A stretch of 64,000 nucleotides of DNA, taken from contig NZ_JAMFKN010000003.1 in the NCBI RefSeq assembly GCF_023487995.1, positions 469,867-533,866 of the forward strand, given 5' to 3'. This document shows, piece after piece, positions 26,707 to 36,650 of the stretch. The stretch comes from Thermohalobaculum sediminis. Lineage in GTDB: Bacteria > Pseudomonadota > Alphaproteobacteria > Rhodobacterales > Rhodobacteraceae. The stretch's first letter is position 1. Each line of letters starts with the position of its first letter. Under the pieces are notes generated by a model that saw nothing but the letters and a program-made list of their open reading frames with translations, had not been told where the DNA came from and did not search any database. The position numbers and the translations under genes are program-made.

Positions 26707-29700
26707 TCAGCCAAAGACGAAATCATCCGCGTCAAGCAAGCCCGGCGTCACTCCGGCGATGAACACCGTCACCGCCCCGGCAACGACCAGGCTGCCGAAA
26801 TCCTGCTTGATGATCACGAGATCCGAGAAGCCCGAGACCCCCGTGATGCCGCTGAAATGGACGAGATCGATGCCCACCTCGAAGCGGTTGATCCGGTCGT
26901 TGCCGTCAAGATCCGAGGTGAAGAGGAACCGATCGACGCCAAGCCCACCGTCGAGCGTGTCGTCCCCGGCGCCGCCGATCATCAGGTCGTCGCCCTGCTG
27001 ACCGAAGAGCATGTCGTTGCCCTCGCCGCCCTCGAGCCGATCGTCGCCGAGCCCGCCGCGAAGCTCGTCGTCTCCCGCATCGCCCATCAGGTGGTCATTG
27101 GCGGCATTGCCATGCAAGACATCGGCGCCATGACCACCCGAGAGCACATCGTCCCGCTCGCCCCCCTCGAGCCAGTCATCGCCGTCGCCGCCATAGAGCC
27201 GGTCAAACCCAAAGCCGCTGAGAAGCGTGTCGTTGCCCTCGCCGCCCTCGATGAGGTCGTTCCCGCCGATGCCCTCGAGCATGTCGTCGTCGGCGCCGCC
27301 CAGCAGCGTGTCGTGCCCGGGGCCGCCAAAGAAGCGGTCGTTGCCCGCGCCACCGTCGAGCAGGTCGGCGCCACCATTGCCGCGCAGAACGTCGTCACCG
27401 TCGTCGCCGAACATGGTGTCGTTGCCGAGCCCGCCCCAGATCACGTCGTTGCCGGCGCCGCCGTCGATCCAGTCGTGGCCCCTGTCGGCGAAGAACGTAT
27501 CGTTCCCGTCATCGCCGAAGAGCCGATCGTTGCCGGCGCCAGCCCAGATCCGGTCATTCCCGCCGCCGCCGTGGATCTCATCGTCCCCTCCGGCCGCGAC
27601 GACGGTATCGGCCCCGCCGCCCGCCTCGATCAGGTTGCCCGCCGACGCGAAATCCTCGGTCGCCGTGATCGTGTTCGCCCCGTTCGTGCCAATGACGCGC
27701 GCCGAACCCGAGACGGTGACGTTCTCGAAATTCCGGATCGCCTGCACAAGGCCCGTGCCCGACGACAGGCTCCCGAGAGCGAGGTCGAAGGTCGCGGCCG
27801 TGGTCCAGGCAGCGATAGCGATCAGCGTGTCGACGCCATCGCCCCCGTCGAGGCTGTCGGCGGCGCCGAGCACGCCGAGCCCGTCGCCGTCGATGACGAT
27901 GTCGTCGCCCGCGCCCGCATCGACCGTGTCGCGACCGTCGCCCGCGTCGATCCGGTCGTTCCCGGCGCCCGCAAGGACGATGTCGTTGCCGCCGCCCGTC
28001 TCGATCGTATCGGCCTGCGACGAGCCGACCACGCTCTCGTCCGAGTCGTCGCCGACGATTTCGATCGCCTCGCCCTGGCCGCCCCAATCGACGAAGGTCC
28101 AGCCCGAGAGGTCGAGCGTCTGGTTCACGCCGAGCCGGATCACAATCCGCTCGGTCGCGCCGGCGGCGTCCTCTCCCCTCACGACCAGCTGCGGCGCGAA
28201 CTCGCCCGGCGCGTCGAATTCCTGGCCCTCGAAGATCACGCTGCGCGGCTGGGCCGCGCCACCGGGGGCGAAATGCAGTTCCTCGATCGACAGCATGTCC
28301 GCGCCTGAGAGGTCAAACACAGCGCCGCCGGGAACAAGCTGGCCAGGCGCGTCGAGGACCAGCGCGTCCCTGCCCTCACCGCCGTCGAACAGCGCGCCCG
28401 ACGCGGGCGCGAGCCCGGCAGCGACGATCAGCCGGTCATCACCCCGCCCGCCGCGCAGCACGTCCGCCCCGCCATTGCCGCGCAGGATGTCGTTGCCCCG
28501 TCCGCCCACCAGCGTCTCGGCGCCGGCCGTGCCGGCCAGGATGTCGGCGCCATCGCCGCCTAGAACCGCCTCGATCGACGACAGGGTGATCGCGACGCCG
28601 TCGATCACGCCGGTCCCGGCGGCGAGATCGATCGTGACGTCCGATCCCACCGCCGACGCGTTGATCGTGTCGTGGCCCGAGCCGCCCGCGAACACGGTCT
28701 GGTGCGCGCCATCCCCGGCGACCTCCGAGAACTCGCCGGTGAAGACCCAGAGGTCATCCTCGCCGGCGGCCGCGCCGGCCAGCCTCAGCACGATGTCGCT
28801 CAAGGTGATCGCGTCACCCATACCGGCATCCACCACCGTCACGGTCCAGGCGCCGGCCGACGCCTCGCCCATCAGCGCGGTGGTGCCGAAGACCCAGCGC
28901 CCCGCGAACATTCCCGCCCCGCCGGTGGCCGCGACGAGCTGCACCCGCGTTCCCGAGGGCGAGGTGAGGTAGACCTCGAGATCGGCGAAAAATCCCACCG
29001 TCATCGCAAGCTCGACCTCGGCATGCTCGACCCGGATCGTCCCGGTCTCGAGCGCAGTGAAGCTGCGCCCGGCAGCATTCCCGTCCGGGATCGTCTGCGT
29101 CGTGTTCAGCAGATCACGCGCGAGCACGGTGCGGTTGGCCGAGGTGGATTGCTGCGTCCAGCTCTCGGCCAGCCGGACGGCGGCCAGCGCGTCGACGAGG
29201 CCGAAGCCGTAATCGTTCGAGAAGTGCAGCCCGCCGCCGTTCCACTGCGTGCCGCCGTTCCAGAACCAGCTTGCGCCGTTCTCCTGGGTTGCCTGCTCGT
29301 AGCCGCCACCCGGCGGCGCACCGTCGTTCGCCGCCGCGCCGACGGCCGAGCCGACATGGCGCGCCGAAAGCGCGAGGATCTGCTGCACGTCGCGCCAGCC
29401 GAGGCCAGCGTTCGCCTCTAGCATGAGGGCGATCACGCCGCTCACCTGCGGCGCCGATGCCGAGGTGCCGCCAAAATCCTGGATGAAGTCGCCGCCTCCG
29501 AAGCCGAGGCTGCCGGTGCGATCGGTCGTGGTGATCGCCGTCGCGTTCGAGATGTCGTTCGAGAAGGCGCTGACCAGGAGGTTGGCGCCGGGCGTCGAGA
29601 AGTCGGTCACCCAGCCATCGGCGCGGACGGCGCCGACATTGATGGTGAAGGCGCTGGTGTCCATCACCTCGGCGGTGCCTTCGTCGCGGAAGGCGTTGCC

Positions 29701-30282
29701 GGGGACATCGCGCCCGTTGCCGGCGGACTTCACGAAGATCGTGCCGAGCCCATTGCGGCCCTGCGCCGCGGCGGCCTCCATCGCGTCGAGGATCAGGCCG
29801 AACGAGCTGTCGGTCAGAAACAGCGGGGCGAAGCCGAAGCTCATGTTGACGACGTCGGATCCGTTCCCGCCACCGGCCGTGTTGCCGATCCCGTCGCCCA
29901 GCCCCGCCGCGTCGAGAATGGCATCGTCCAGCGAGAGGTTGGAGGCGTTGCGATAGCCCACCAGGGTGGCGTCCCACGCGACGCCCACGCCGCCGACGCC
30001 ATTGCCCGCGGCGGCCCCGATGATGCCGGCGACGGCCGTGCCGTGATGCTCGCCCGAGCCGGGCTGCGGCACCGTATCGAAATTGATGTAGTCGTAGTCG
30101 ATGTCCGTGCGGAAATTCACCGCGAGATCGGCATGGCTCAGGTCGAAGCCGTCATCGATGATGGCGACCTGAACGCCTGCGCCGGTATAGTCGTCCCAGA
30201 CGCCGGCAAGGTTGAGGTCGAGCCCGCCCGAGCCGTTCAACAGATACCACTGTTGCGCGAAGAGCGGATCCGTCGGGATCAT
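26707..30282 (-). CDS. Subtilisin-like protease with P-domain and long RTX repeat region
   Basis: A 1191-residue calcium-binding secreted protease. The catalytic S8 domain is at the very N-terminus with Asp43 (VAIIDDGFDLSH), His80 (HHGTAVAG), oxyanion Asn189 (SAGNG) and Ser274 (GGTSASAPQ). A P-domain lies at about 400-520 (FADLEVYLTSPSGTRVQL). The rest contains many RTX nonapeptides (GGxGNDxLxGG types), one group near 590-640 and a long one at about 900-1120. The C-terminus (FEVGIDLVHFSGITG to DADDFVFG) is of the type I secretion kind. No Sec signal or propeptide is present. The start at 30282 is chosen because GGGGAGG lies 8 nt before it; ATGs 6 and 27 nt upstream are alternatives. It resembles the catalytic half of the protease at 12769-17268. 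Confidence 0.9.
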   Translation of the reverse strand: MIPTDPLFAQQWYLLNGSGGLDLNLAGVWDDYTGAGVQVAIIDDGFDLSHADLAVNFRTDIDYDYINFDTVPQPGSGEHHGTAVAGIIGAAAGNGVGGVGVAWDATLVGYRNASNLSLDDAILDAAGLGDGIGNTAGGGNGSDVVNMSFGFAPLFLTDSSFGLILDAMEAAAAQGRNGLGTIFVKSAGNGRDVPGNAFRDEGTAEVMDTSAFTINVGAVRADGWVTDFSTPGANLLVSAFSNDISNATAITTTDRTGSLGFGGGDFIQDFGGTSASAPQVSGVIALMLEANAGLGWRDVQQILALSARHVGSAVGAAANDGAPPGGGYEQATQENGASWFWNGGTQWNGGGLHFSNDYGFGLVDALAAVRLAESWTQQSTSANRTVLARDLLNTTQTIPDGNAAGRSFTALETGTIRVEHAEVELAMTVGFFADLEVYLTSPSGTRVQLVAATGGAGMFAGRWVFGTTALMGEASAGAWTVTVVDAGMGDAITLSDIVLRLAGAAAGEDDLWVFTGEFSEVAGDGAHQTVFAGGSGHDTINASAVGSDVTIDLAAGTGVIDGVAITLSSIEAVLGGDGADILAGTAGAETLVGGRGNDILRGNGGADVLRGGRGDDRLIVAAGLAPASGALFDGGEGRDALVLDAPGQLVPGGAVFDLSGADMLSIEELHFAPGGAAQPRSVIFEGQEFDAPGEFAPQLVVRGEDAAGATERIVIRLGVNQTLDLSGWTFVDWGGQGEAIEIVGDDSDESVVGSSQADTIETGGGNDIVLAGAGNDRIDAGDGRDTVDAGAGDDIVIDGDGLGVLGAADSLDGGDGVDTLIAIAAWTTAATFDLALGSLSSGTGLVQAIRNFENVTVSGSARVIGTNGANTITATEDFASAGNLIEAGGGADTVVAAGGDDEIHGGGGNDRIWAGAGNDRLFGDDGNDTFFADRGHDWIDGGAGNDVIWGGLGNDTMFGDDGDDVLRGNGGADLLDGGAGNDRFFGGPGHDTLLGGADDDMLEGIGGNDLIEGGEGNDTLLSGFGFDRLYGGDGDDWLEGGERDDVLSGGHGADVLHGNAANDHLMGDAGDDELRGGLGDDRLEGGEGNDMLFGQQGDDLMIGGAGDDTLDGGLGVDRFLFTSDLDGNDRINRFEVGIDLVHFSGITGVSGFSDLVIIKQDFGSLVVAGAVTVFIAGVTPGLLDADDFVFG

Positions 30283-30416
30283 CGCCATGCCCTCCCCGTC
30301 CCTGACCACGGGCGTCGCGCGCGAGGCGCCCTTTCGTTCACCTAGGGGGTCATGCTGAACGATTGGTTAAGGCCGGTGGCTCGACTTGCGTCGCGCCGTC
30401 ATCTCCGGTCGGACTG

Positions 30417-30899
30417 TCAGCGCCGGGCCAGCGCGATGCCCTGCCCCGCCTGCTCGGGGGCCGGCAGGTCCGCCAACTCGGCTGCAAGCGCGTCCAGCCG
30501 CGCCTTGACTTCGGGTGCGAAGCGCTCGATCCGCCGGGCGCCAAGGTCGAAGGCGATGAGCTTCACCTCGTTGGTGGCCGACAGCACGGGGCCATCGGCA
30601 TCGTCGCGCCAGACCCGATGGAAAATCACCGCGCGCTTGTCGTCATGCGCCACAAGCTGCGTGGTCACATGGATCGGCGCGTCCAGCGGCAGTTCCGAGA
30701 TGTAGTGGACATGCGTTTCCAGAACGACGTACTCGTGCCCGCCGCGCGCCGCCATGTCGCGCCCGCCGTTCATCAGGTTCCAGAAGCCCCATGTGCCCTG
30801 GTCGCAGATGGTGATGTAGTGGGCGACGTTGACGTGCTCGAACTCGTCGATCCACTCGGGCTTGACGCGGGTCTCGTAGAGGCGGAGCGGCCCGGCCAT
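30417..30899 (-). CDS. 4HBT-type acyl-CoA thioesterase
   Basis: A 160-residue hotdog-fold thioesterase starting MAGPLRLYETRVKPEWIDEF. The motif EHVNVAHYITICDQGTWGF corresponds to the YbgC/FadM-type active-site helix (D/E-x-x-x-H-V-N). The gene begins 2 bp after the stop of caiD, so the two are one transcript. Similar thioesterases accompany or are fused to L-carnitine dehydrogenase in carnitine catabolism, where betainyl-CoA is a proposed substrate. That assignment here is inference. Confidence 0.85.
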   Translation of the reverse strand: MAGPLRLYETRVKPEWIDEFEHVNVAHYITICDQGTWGFWNLMNGGRDMAARGGHEYVVLETHVHYISELPLDAPIHVTTQLVAHDDKRAVIFHRVWRDDADGPVLSATNEVKLIAFDLGARRIERFAPEVKARLDALAAELADLPAPEQAGQGIALARR

Positions 30900-30901
30900 T
30901 C

Positions 30902-31684
30902 TCAGCGCCCCTTCCAGACCGGCGCGCGGCGCTCGGCGAAGGCGGCCATGCCTTCGGCCGCGTCCTCGGAGGCATACACCCGCGAGTAGATGGGCAGGCC
31001 GCCGCGCATGACGCGGTAAGCCTCCTCGACCCCCAGCCCCTCGGTCGCGGCCACCACCTCCTTGGTCGCCATGAGCGACAGCGGCGCCGAGGCCGCCACC
31101 CGGTCGGCCAGCGCGCGCGCGGCGTCCATCAGGCGCTCGCCCGGCACCACCTCGTTGATCAGGCCCCAGCGGGAAAGCTCGGCCGCCCCCACGCGCCGGC
31201 ACGTGAACATCATCTCCATCGCGATGGCGCGCGGCATGCGGCGCGGCAAGCGGATCATGCCGCCCGAATCCGCGACGATGCCGAGGCCGGGCTCGGGCAA
31301 GCCGAATTCGGCGTGTTCGGCCGCGACGATGAGGTCCGCGGCGAGCGCGAGCTCGAAGCCACCGCCCAGCGCCATCCCGTTGACGGCGGCGATCACCGGC
31401 TTCTTCAGGCCCCAGTATTCGGTGAGCCCGGCGAAGCCGCCGATGCCCTGATCGGCATCCGGCCCCTCGCCCGCCGCCGCGGCCTTCAGATCCCAGCCGG
31501 CCGAGAAGAACCGCTCACCGCCCCCGGTGACGATGGCGACCGAGAGGCCGTCATCCTCGGCAAGCTCGCGGAACGCCTCGCCCATCGCGCGGCTGGTGGC
31601 GGCGTCGATGGCGTTGGCCTTAGGGCGGTCGAGCGTGATCTCGAGCACGCGGCCTCGGCGGGCGCGCCTGACGGGTCCGGTCAT
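30902..31684 (-). CDS. caiD: Carnitinyl-CoA dehydratase / crotonobetainyl-CoA hydratase-like
   Basis: A crotonase-fold enzyme of 260 residues. The segments [49 protein letters not shown] and [12 protein letters not shown] read almost as in E. coli CaiD. The two acidic residues fall at the same numbers as the E. coli catalytic glutamates (Glu111 in [10 protein letters not shown], Glu131 in LPEPGLGI). It would interconvert carnitinyl-CoA and crotonobetainyl-CoA, though other crotonase substrates remain possible. GAGGAG lies 7 nt before the ATG. It is flanked by an NDP-forming acyl-CoA synthetase upstream and a thioesterase downstream. Confidence 0.85.
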   Translation of the reverse strand: MTGPVRRARRGRVLEITLDRPKANAIDAATSRAMGEAFRELAEDDGLSVAIVTGGGERFFSAGWDLKAAAAGEGPDADQGIGGFAGLTEYWGLKKPVIAAVNGMALGGGFELALAADLIVAAEHAEFGLPEPGLGIVADSGGMIRLPRRMPRAIAMEMMFTCRRVGAAELSRWGLINEVVPGERLMDAARALADRVAASAPLSLMATKEVVAATEGLGVEEAYRVMRGGLPIYSRVYASEDAAEGMAAFAERRAPVWKGR

Positions 31685-31743
31685 GGGTTGTCTCCTCTGT
31701 CTCGGCCCCGTTCTGCCAAGGGCGCACGTGGCGGGGCAAGGGG

Positions 31744-33849
31744 TCAGGCGACCGCGGCCTCGGCGCGGGCGAGCGACATGACCGCATCGACCGCCAGCAC
31801 CCCCTCGCGGCCCACCAGGATCGGGTTGATCTCGACCTCGGCCAGCCGCCCGGCCTCGGCTTCCGCAAAGCGCGCGAGCGCCATCAGCGCCTCGACCAGC
31901 GCCGAGCGGTCGCCGGCGGGCCGGCCGCGCCAGCCTGCGATGCGCTTCGCGACCTTGAGCCGGTCGAGCGCGCGCTCGACCTCGGGCCGCGTGACGGGGA
32001 AGGCGATCAGGGTCGTGTCGCCCCACAGTTCCGCCTCGACGCCGCCGCCCGCGATCATCATCAGGGGGCCGATCACCGGATCAATGCTGACCGAGGCCAT
32101 GACCTCGGCCACCACCTCGCCAGCCATGCGCTCGACCAGCACCCGGGTCAGCGGCACCTCGGGCGCAAGCCGCGCCATGTCGAGGCGCATGGCCGCGACC
32201 GCCGCCTCGACCTCGGCCTCGGAGCGCAGGCCGAGCCGCACCGCACCGGCTTCGGTCTTGTGCAGGAGGCGCGCGTCGAGCGCCTTCACCGCCACCGGGA
32301 AGCCCAGCGCCGCTGCCGCCCGCCCCGCCCCCTCGGGCGTGGTGACGCGCGAGGCCGGCACCGGCACGCCCGCGCTTGCGATCAGCGCCTTGGCCTCGGC
32401 CTCGTCGAGCCGCACCGGCGCGGGCGGGACGGCGGCGGCGGATGCCGCCAGCGCGTCCGGCCCCTCGGCCATCAGCGCCGCATGCCGCTCGCGCCATGTC
32501 ACGCCCGCATTCAGCGCCGCCATGCACTCCTCGAGCCCCTGCATCGCCGCAAGCCCGTGGCTTTCGGTCTGCGCGCGGGCATGGGCCGGGAAGCAGTCCG
32601 CGAGCGGCGCCACCTGCATCCCCGCCACGTCGCGCCCGCGGCAGGCGGCGGCGATGGCATCGACCTGGGCGGCGTATTCGGTGATGTCCCACATCCCCTC
32701 GCGCGGGTAGTTCTGCAGCAGCATGGCGACGTCGTAATCCTCCTCGAGCAGGGTCGAGTAGATCGCCCGCTGCCGCTCGAGATCGTTCCACGCGGCCATC
32801 GTGATGTCCTGCGGATTGCCGGGGGTCGCGATCCCCGGCAGGTGCTCGCGCAGGCGCGCGGCAACGGCGGGGCCGGGTTGCGGCATCTCGAAGCCCGCGG
32901 CCGCCAGATGGTCGGCCAGCATGATCCCCATCATGCCCGAGGCGGCCGTCACCATCACCCGCCGGCCCTTTGGAACCTGGCCGGAGTCGAACAGCTTCAA
33001 CGTCTCGATGAAGGTCGATTCCGAGTTCGCCGTCACAATCCCCAGCCGGTCGAAGAGCGCGTCCCACGCCGCCCCCGCGCCGGTCATCGAGGCGGTGTGC
33101 GACGCGGAGGCCCGCGCGCCCGCCTCGCTGCGGCCCAGCTTGAAGGCGACGATGGGCTTGCCGAGGCGCAGAGCCTTCACCGCCGCGCGCCTCAGCGTCG
33201 CGGTCTCGGGCAGCCCCTCGAAGGTCAGGCCCACCGCCGTGACGCGCGGGTCGTCCAGCACGTAGTCGAGGCAGTCGGCCACCGTCGTCCTGGCCTGGTT
33301 GCCGCAGCCTACCAGATGCGTGACCCGCAGGCCCCGGTCGGCGAACACCACGTCGCAGAGCAGGCCCCCGCCCTGGCTCACCACCGCCACCCCGCGCTCG
33401 ACATGTGCCACGCCGAAATGGTCCATCATCGCGGCCATGGGGTCGGCGAAGTTCGCAAGACCGATGGAATTGGGACCAAGCGCCGCCATATCGCCCACGG
33501 CGTCGAGATAGGCCGCCTGCAGGGCCGCCCCGACCTCGCCCAGTTCGGCAAAGCCCGCGGCGTTGCACACCACCGCCCGGCAGCCGCGCGCCCGAAGCGC
33601 CGCGATGGCCTCGATCGCCGCCTCGCGCCGGATGGCGACGAAGGCGAGATCCGGGGCCTCTGGCAGCGCCTCGATCGATGGCGTGCAGGCATAGCCGCCG
33701 AGGCTTTCGTTCTTCGCATTCACCACATAGGTGCGGCCCGCAAACCCCTGGTCGCGGTGATAGCGCAGCGCGGGCTTGAGATTCGAGCCGCCGACGAAGG
33801 CGATCGAGCGGGGATTGAACAGCGGCCTCAGCGGGTGGTCGGCGGTCAT
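31744..33849 (-). CDS. NDP-forming acyl-CoA synthetase (acetate-CoA ligase family)
   Basis: A 701-residue fusion of the alpha and beta parts of ADP/NDP-forming acyl-CoA synthetases. The N-terminal CoA-binding domain begins [14 protein letters not shown]. The ligase-CoA domains carry the phosphohistidine in [10 protein letters not shown] (His251). The C-terminal ATP-grasp domain starts near residue 475 ([18 protein letters not shown]) and ends [18 protein letters not shown]. It is 59 bp upstream of caiD on the same strand and is the probable activating ligase for the CaiD substrate, in place of the AMP-forming CaiC of enterobacteria. The acid is inferred, not shown. Confidence 0.9.
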   Translation of the reverse strand: MTADHPLRPLFNPRSIAFVGGSNLKPALRYHRDQGFAGRTYVVNAKNESLGGYACTPSIEALPEAPDLAFVAIRREAAIEAIAALRARGCRAVVCNAAGFAELGEVGAALQAAYLDAVGDMAALGPNSIGLANFADPMAAMMDHFGVAHVERGVAVVSQGGGLLCDVVFADRGLRVTHLVGCGNQARTTVADCLDYVLDDPRVTAVGLTFEGLPETATLRRAAVKALRLGKPIVAFKLGRSEAGARASASHTASMTGAGAAWDALFDRLGIVTANSESTFIETLKLFDSGQVPKGRRVMVTAASGMMGIMLADHLAAAGFEMPQPGPAVAARLREHLPGIATPGNPQDITMAAWNDLERQRAIYSTLLEEDYDVAMLLQNYPREGMWDITEYAAQVDAIAAACRGRDVAGMQVAPLADCFPAHARAQTESHGLAAMQGLEECMAALNAGVTWRERHAALMAEGPDALAASAAAVPPAPVRLDEAEAKALIASAGVPVPASRVTTPEGAGRAAAALGFPVAVKALDARLLHKTEAGAVRLGLRSEAEVEAAVAAMRLDMARLAPEVPLTRVLVERMAGEVVAEVMASVSIDPVIGPLMMIAGGGVEAELWGDTTLIAFPVTRPEVERALDRLKVAKRIAGWRGRPAGDRSALVEALMALARFAEAEAGRLAEVEINPILVGREGVLAVDAVMSLARAEAAVA

Positions 33850-33968
33850 TCGGGCAGGCTCCGGCGATGGGAACTGGGGCGATGCTAGCGTGGGTCACGC
33901 GGGCTGACGCGCCGAAAACGGCCGCGACCTGCCGCGTTTGGACCTCGGTCGCGGCCGCGCCAAGGGGC

Positions 33969-35276
33969 TCAGGACGGGGTGGCAGCGCCTTCTCGCGGGG
34001 CATAGGCGGCGGGGTCCACCATGTCGGGCCGGCCGTCGAGCCTCAGCGCCGTGACCTTCGGCATGGTCTCGGCGATCACGCGTCCGCGGCGGATGACGGC
34101 AAGGCGCACCGGCTTCATGCGGATCGCCTCGATGGGGTCGGCCGCCTGCAGGATCACCATGTCGGAATGGCAGCCGGGCGCGAGGCCGTAATCCGCCAGC
34201 CCCAGGATCGCCGCGGGCACGGTGGTGACCGCCTCGAACGAAGCCCGCATCGCCTCGCGCGAGGTGAGATGCCCCACATGCACCGCCATCGAGGCCACTT
34301 CCAGCATGTCCGCCTGCCCCAGCGAATACCAGGGGTCCATCACGCAGTCGTGCCCGAAGGCCACCGGGATGCCCATGTCGCGCAGTTCCGCCACCCGCGT
34401 CATGCCGCGCCGCTTGGGATAGCTGTCGTGCCGGCCCTGGATGCAGATGTTGATCAGCGGGTTGGCAATGGCGGCCACCCCCGCCTCGACCATCAGCGGC
34501 ATCAGCTTCGAGACATAGTAGTTGTCCATCGAGTGCATCGAGGTCAGGTGCGACCCCGCCACCCGCCCCTGCAGCCCCAGCCGCTGCGTCTCGAAGGCCA
34601 GCGTCTCGACGTGGCGCGAAAGGGGGTCGTCGGTCTCGTCGCAATGCATGTCGACCAACAGGCCCCGCTCGGCCGCGATCTCGCAGAGCGCCCGCACGCT
34701 GGCCGCCCCATCCGCCATGGTGCGCTCGAAATGCGGGATGCCGCCCACCACCTCGACGCCCATGTCGAGCGCGCGGGCAAGGTTCGCGGCCGCCGTGGGC
34801 GAGCGGTAATAGCCGTCCTGCGGGAAGGCCACCAGTTGCAGGTCGAGGTAGGGTCGGACCTTCGCCTGCACCTCCTTCAGCGCCTCGACCGCCAGCAGCC
34901 GGTCGTCGCAGATATCGACATGGCTGCGGATCGCGAGCAGACCCTGCGAGACCGCGAGATCGCAGTAGCGCAGCGCCCGCTCGATCACCGCCTCGTGCGT
35001 CAGCAGCGGCTTCAACTCGCCCCATAGCGCGATGCCTTCAAGCAGCGTGCCCGACACATTCATCCGCGGCAGCCCCAGCGAGAGCGTCGCGTCCATGTGG
35101 AAATGGCAATCGACGAAGGGGGGCGAGACAAGCTGCCCGCCCGCCTCGATCTCGCGCGCCGCCTGCGCCTCGATCCGTGGCTCGATGGCGGCGATCCGGC
35201 CGGCGGTGCAGGCGATGTCCTGCCCGGTGCGGCCATCGGGCAGGGTTGCGTTGCGCACGATCAGGTCGAAGCTCAT
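33969..35276 (-). CDS. codA: Cytosine deaminase-like amidohydrolase
   Basis: A 435-residue amidohydrolase-superfamily enzyme. Metal ligands are HFHMD (His58, His60), with HCDETDDP, GSHLTSMHSM and GHDCVMDPW following in CodA order. The fit to E. coli cytosine deaminase in length and motifs is good; related members act on isoguanine or creatinine. The start at 35276 has GGAGAG 5 nt upstream, and the longer open frame is not protein-like. It is close to a BMP-type ABC transporter for nucleosides or bases (36634-41327), which supports a base-salvage role. Confidence 0.88.
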   Translation of the reverse strand: MSFDLIVRNATLPDGRTGQDIACTAGRIAAIEPRIEAQAAREIEAGGQLVSPPFVDCHFHMDATLSLGLPRMNVSGTLLEGIALWGELKPLLTHEAVIERALRYCDLAVSQGLLAIRSHVDICDDRLLAVEALKEVQAKVRPYLDLQLVAFPQDGYYRSPTAAANLARALDMGVEVVGGIPHFERTMADGAASVRALCEIAAERGLLVDMHCDETDDPLSRHVETLAFETQRLGLQGRVAGSHLTSMHSMDNYYVSKLMPLMVEAGVAAIANPLINICIQGRHDSYPKRRGMTRVAELRDMGIPVAFGHDCVMDPWYSLGQADMLEVASMAVHVGHLTSREAMRASFEAVTTVPAAILGLADYGLAPGCHSDMVILQAADPIEAIRMKPVRLAVIRRGRVIAETMPKVTALRLDGRPDMVDPAAYAPREGAATPS

Positions 35277-35352
35277 CGGGGCTCTCCGCATCGGACCGGG
35301 GGGGCAGGCCCCGGCAAGGTGTGCAAAAAAACCCGATGGGGGCAAGGGGGTG

Positions 35353-35640
35353 TCAGCCGGGGATGACGAAGATCGTCGAGGCTCCGGCGCGGTTGCGCAA
35401 CTCGTGCACCGCCGCAAGCTCGGCGTCCTCGCGCCATGCCCGCGCCGCCTCGACCGAGGGGAAGGCGAGCAGGGCCGCCACGGTCGGCGCGTCGTTCGCA
35501 GCCTCGAGGATGTCGGCCACAGGGCCGCCCGCGACGACGCTGCCACCGTGCCTGGCAAGGGCCGCGCCGGCCTCAGCGCGATAGGCCGCCAGCGCCTCGC
35601 GGTCTGTGACATGGATCTGGGCGATGACATGGACGCTCAT
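35353..35640 (-). CDS. DUF1330 family protein
   Basis: A 95-residue protein beginning MSVHVIAQIHVTDREALAAY. The ferredoxin-like dimeric alpha/beta-barrel pattern of DUF1330 is visible (GGSVVAGGPVADILE, LLAFPSVEAARAWRED). AAGGAG precedes the ATG by 6 nt. It is divergent from the LysR gene across 100 bp, so it is the likely target of that regulator, and it lies 76 bp upstream of codA. Function of the family is unknown. Confidence 0.83.
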   Translation of the reverse strand: MSVHVIAQIHVTDREALAAYRAEAGAALARHGGSVVAGGPVADILEAANDAPTVAALLAFPSVEAARAWREDAELAAVHELRNRAGASTIFVIPG

Positions 35641-35724
35641 TCTGTTCTCCTTCGGGGGTCTGGATGGCGCCTTGCCTAGCGGATCGCGGCCTTGTGGAAA
35701 ATTGATGGAAGGCGCACGGCTGCC

Positions 35725-35742
35725 GTGCATATCTGCACAGAT
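35725..35742. promoter_or_regulatory. Overlapping inverted repeats at the LysR start
   Basis: GTGCA-TATC-TGCAC (35725-35738) and ATCTG-CA-CAGAT (35731-35742) overlap each other and the first bases of the LysR start codon. LysR proteins bind such repeats in the shared promoter of their own gene and the divergent target, here the DUF1330 gene. No Shine-Dalgarno sequence is seen before the ATG at 35741. Confidence 0.4.
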
Positions 35743-36650
35743 GACCGACTGGGACGATCTGCGCTTCGTTCTCGCCGCCGCGCGGGAGGGAGGCTTCAGC
35801 GGCGCGGCGCGGGCGCTCGGCGTCAACCACGCCACCGTCTCGCGCCGCATCGCGGGGCTCGAGGCGCGGCTGGGCGTGCGGCTGTTCGACCGGCTGCCGC
35901 GCGGCATCGTGCCCACGGCGGCGGGCGAGCGGGCGCTGGAAACCGCCCGGCGGGCCGAGGCCGAGATGCTCGGGCTCGCCCAGGACCTTGCCGGGCGCGA
36001 CCGGGCGCTGGCGGGGCCGCTGACGGTGACCGCGCCGCAGCTTCTGATCGCCGTGCATCTGGCGGGGGTGTTTGCCGCCTATGGCGCCCGACACCCCGGC
36101 GTCGAATTGACGGTCAACGCCAGCAACGTGCCGCTCAACCTGCACCGGCGCGAGGCGGACGTGGCGATCCGGGTCTCGAACGCGCCCGAGGACACCCTGG
36201 TCGGCCGGCGCGCCAGTGGCCAGCGCCGCGCCTTCTACCTCGCGCGCGGCTATCTCGACGCGCATCGCGCCGCCATCGAGGCGCCGGGGGCCGAGACCGG
36301 GCTCGACTGCCTCGCCTTCCCAGTGATGGGAGGACGGGGTGCCAGAGGCATTGAGGGCGCTTCACCCGCGTTCGCGGGTGGCGATGCGCTTCGACGACAT
36401 GGTGGCGCTTCACGCCGCGGTGCGGGCAGGGGCGGGCGTGGGCTTTTTGCCCTGCTTCCTCGGCGACAGCGACGCGGACCTTATCCGCCTGCCGGGGATC
36501 GAGCCCATTCCCTATCTGGACATCTGGGTGGTCACCCACCCCTCGCTGCGCCGAGTGCCGCGCGTGCGTGCCTGCATGGCCTTCGTGGGCGAGGCGATCC
36601 GGGCTCGCGCGGCGCTTTACACCGGCGAGAGCTTCACCGCTGCCCCTTGA
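35741..36650 (+). pseudogene. LysR-family regulator with a one-base frameshift
   Basis: The N-terminal winged helix is normal: MTDWDDLRFVLAAAREGGFS, then GAARALGVNHATVSRRIAGLEARLGVRLFDR. The ligand-binding domain continues to CLAFPV at 36325 and then leaves frame. The remainder (PEALRALHPRSRVAMRFDD to YTGESFTAAP) is intact in another frame ending at 36650. Removing the A at 36326 restores FPVWEDGVPEALRALHP, which reads as a proper LysR protein of about 302 residues. It is either a real recent mutation or a sequence error. The 3' end overlaps the convergent ABC permease gene by 17 bp. Confidence 0.85.

Noticed and set aside
26900..28600. Dense regularly spaced repeats, considered as a CRISPR or tandem-repeat locus
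   Set aside because: The periodicity is that of RTX nonapeptide codons inside a protein gene, with no conserved repeat/variable spacer structure. No CRISPR array was seen anywhere in the window.
26422..28972. Long plus-strand open frames (628 and 581 codons) opposite the RTX protease
   Set aside because: They mirror the repetitive RTX codons and have repeated Val/Ala/Pro or Ser/Pro patterns only; the minus strand encodes a complete protease.
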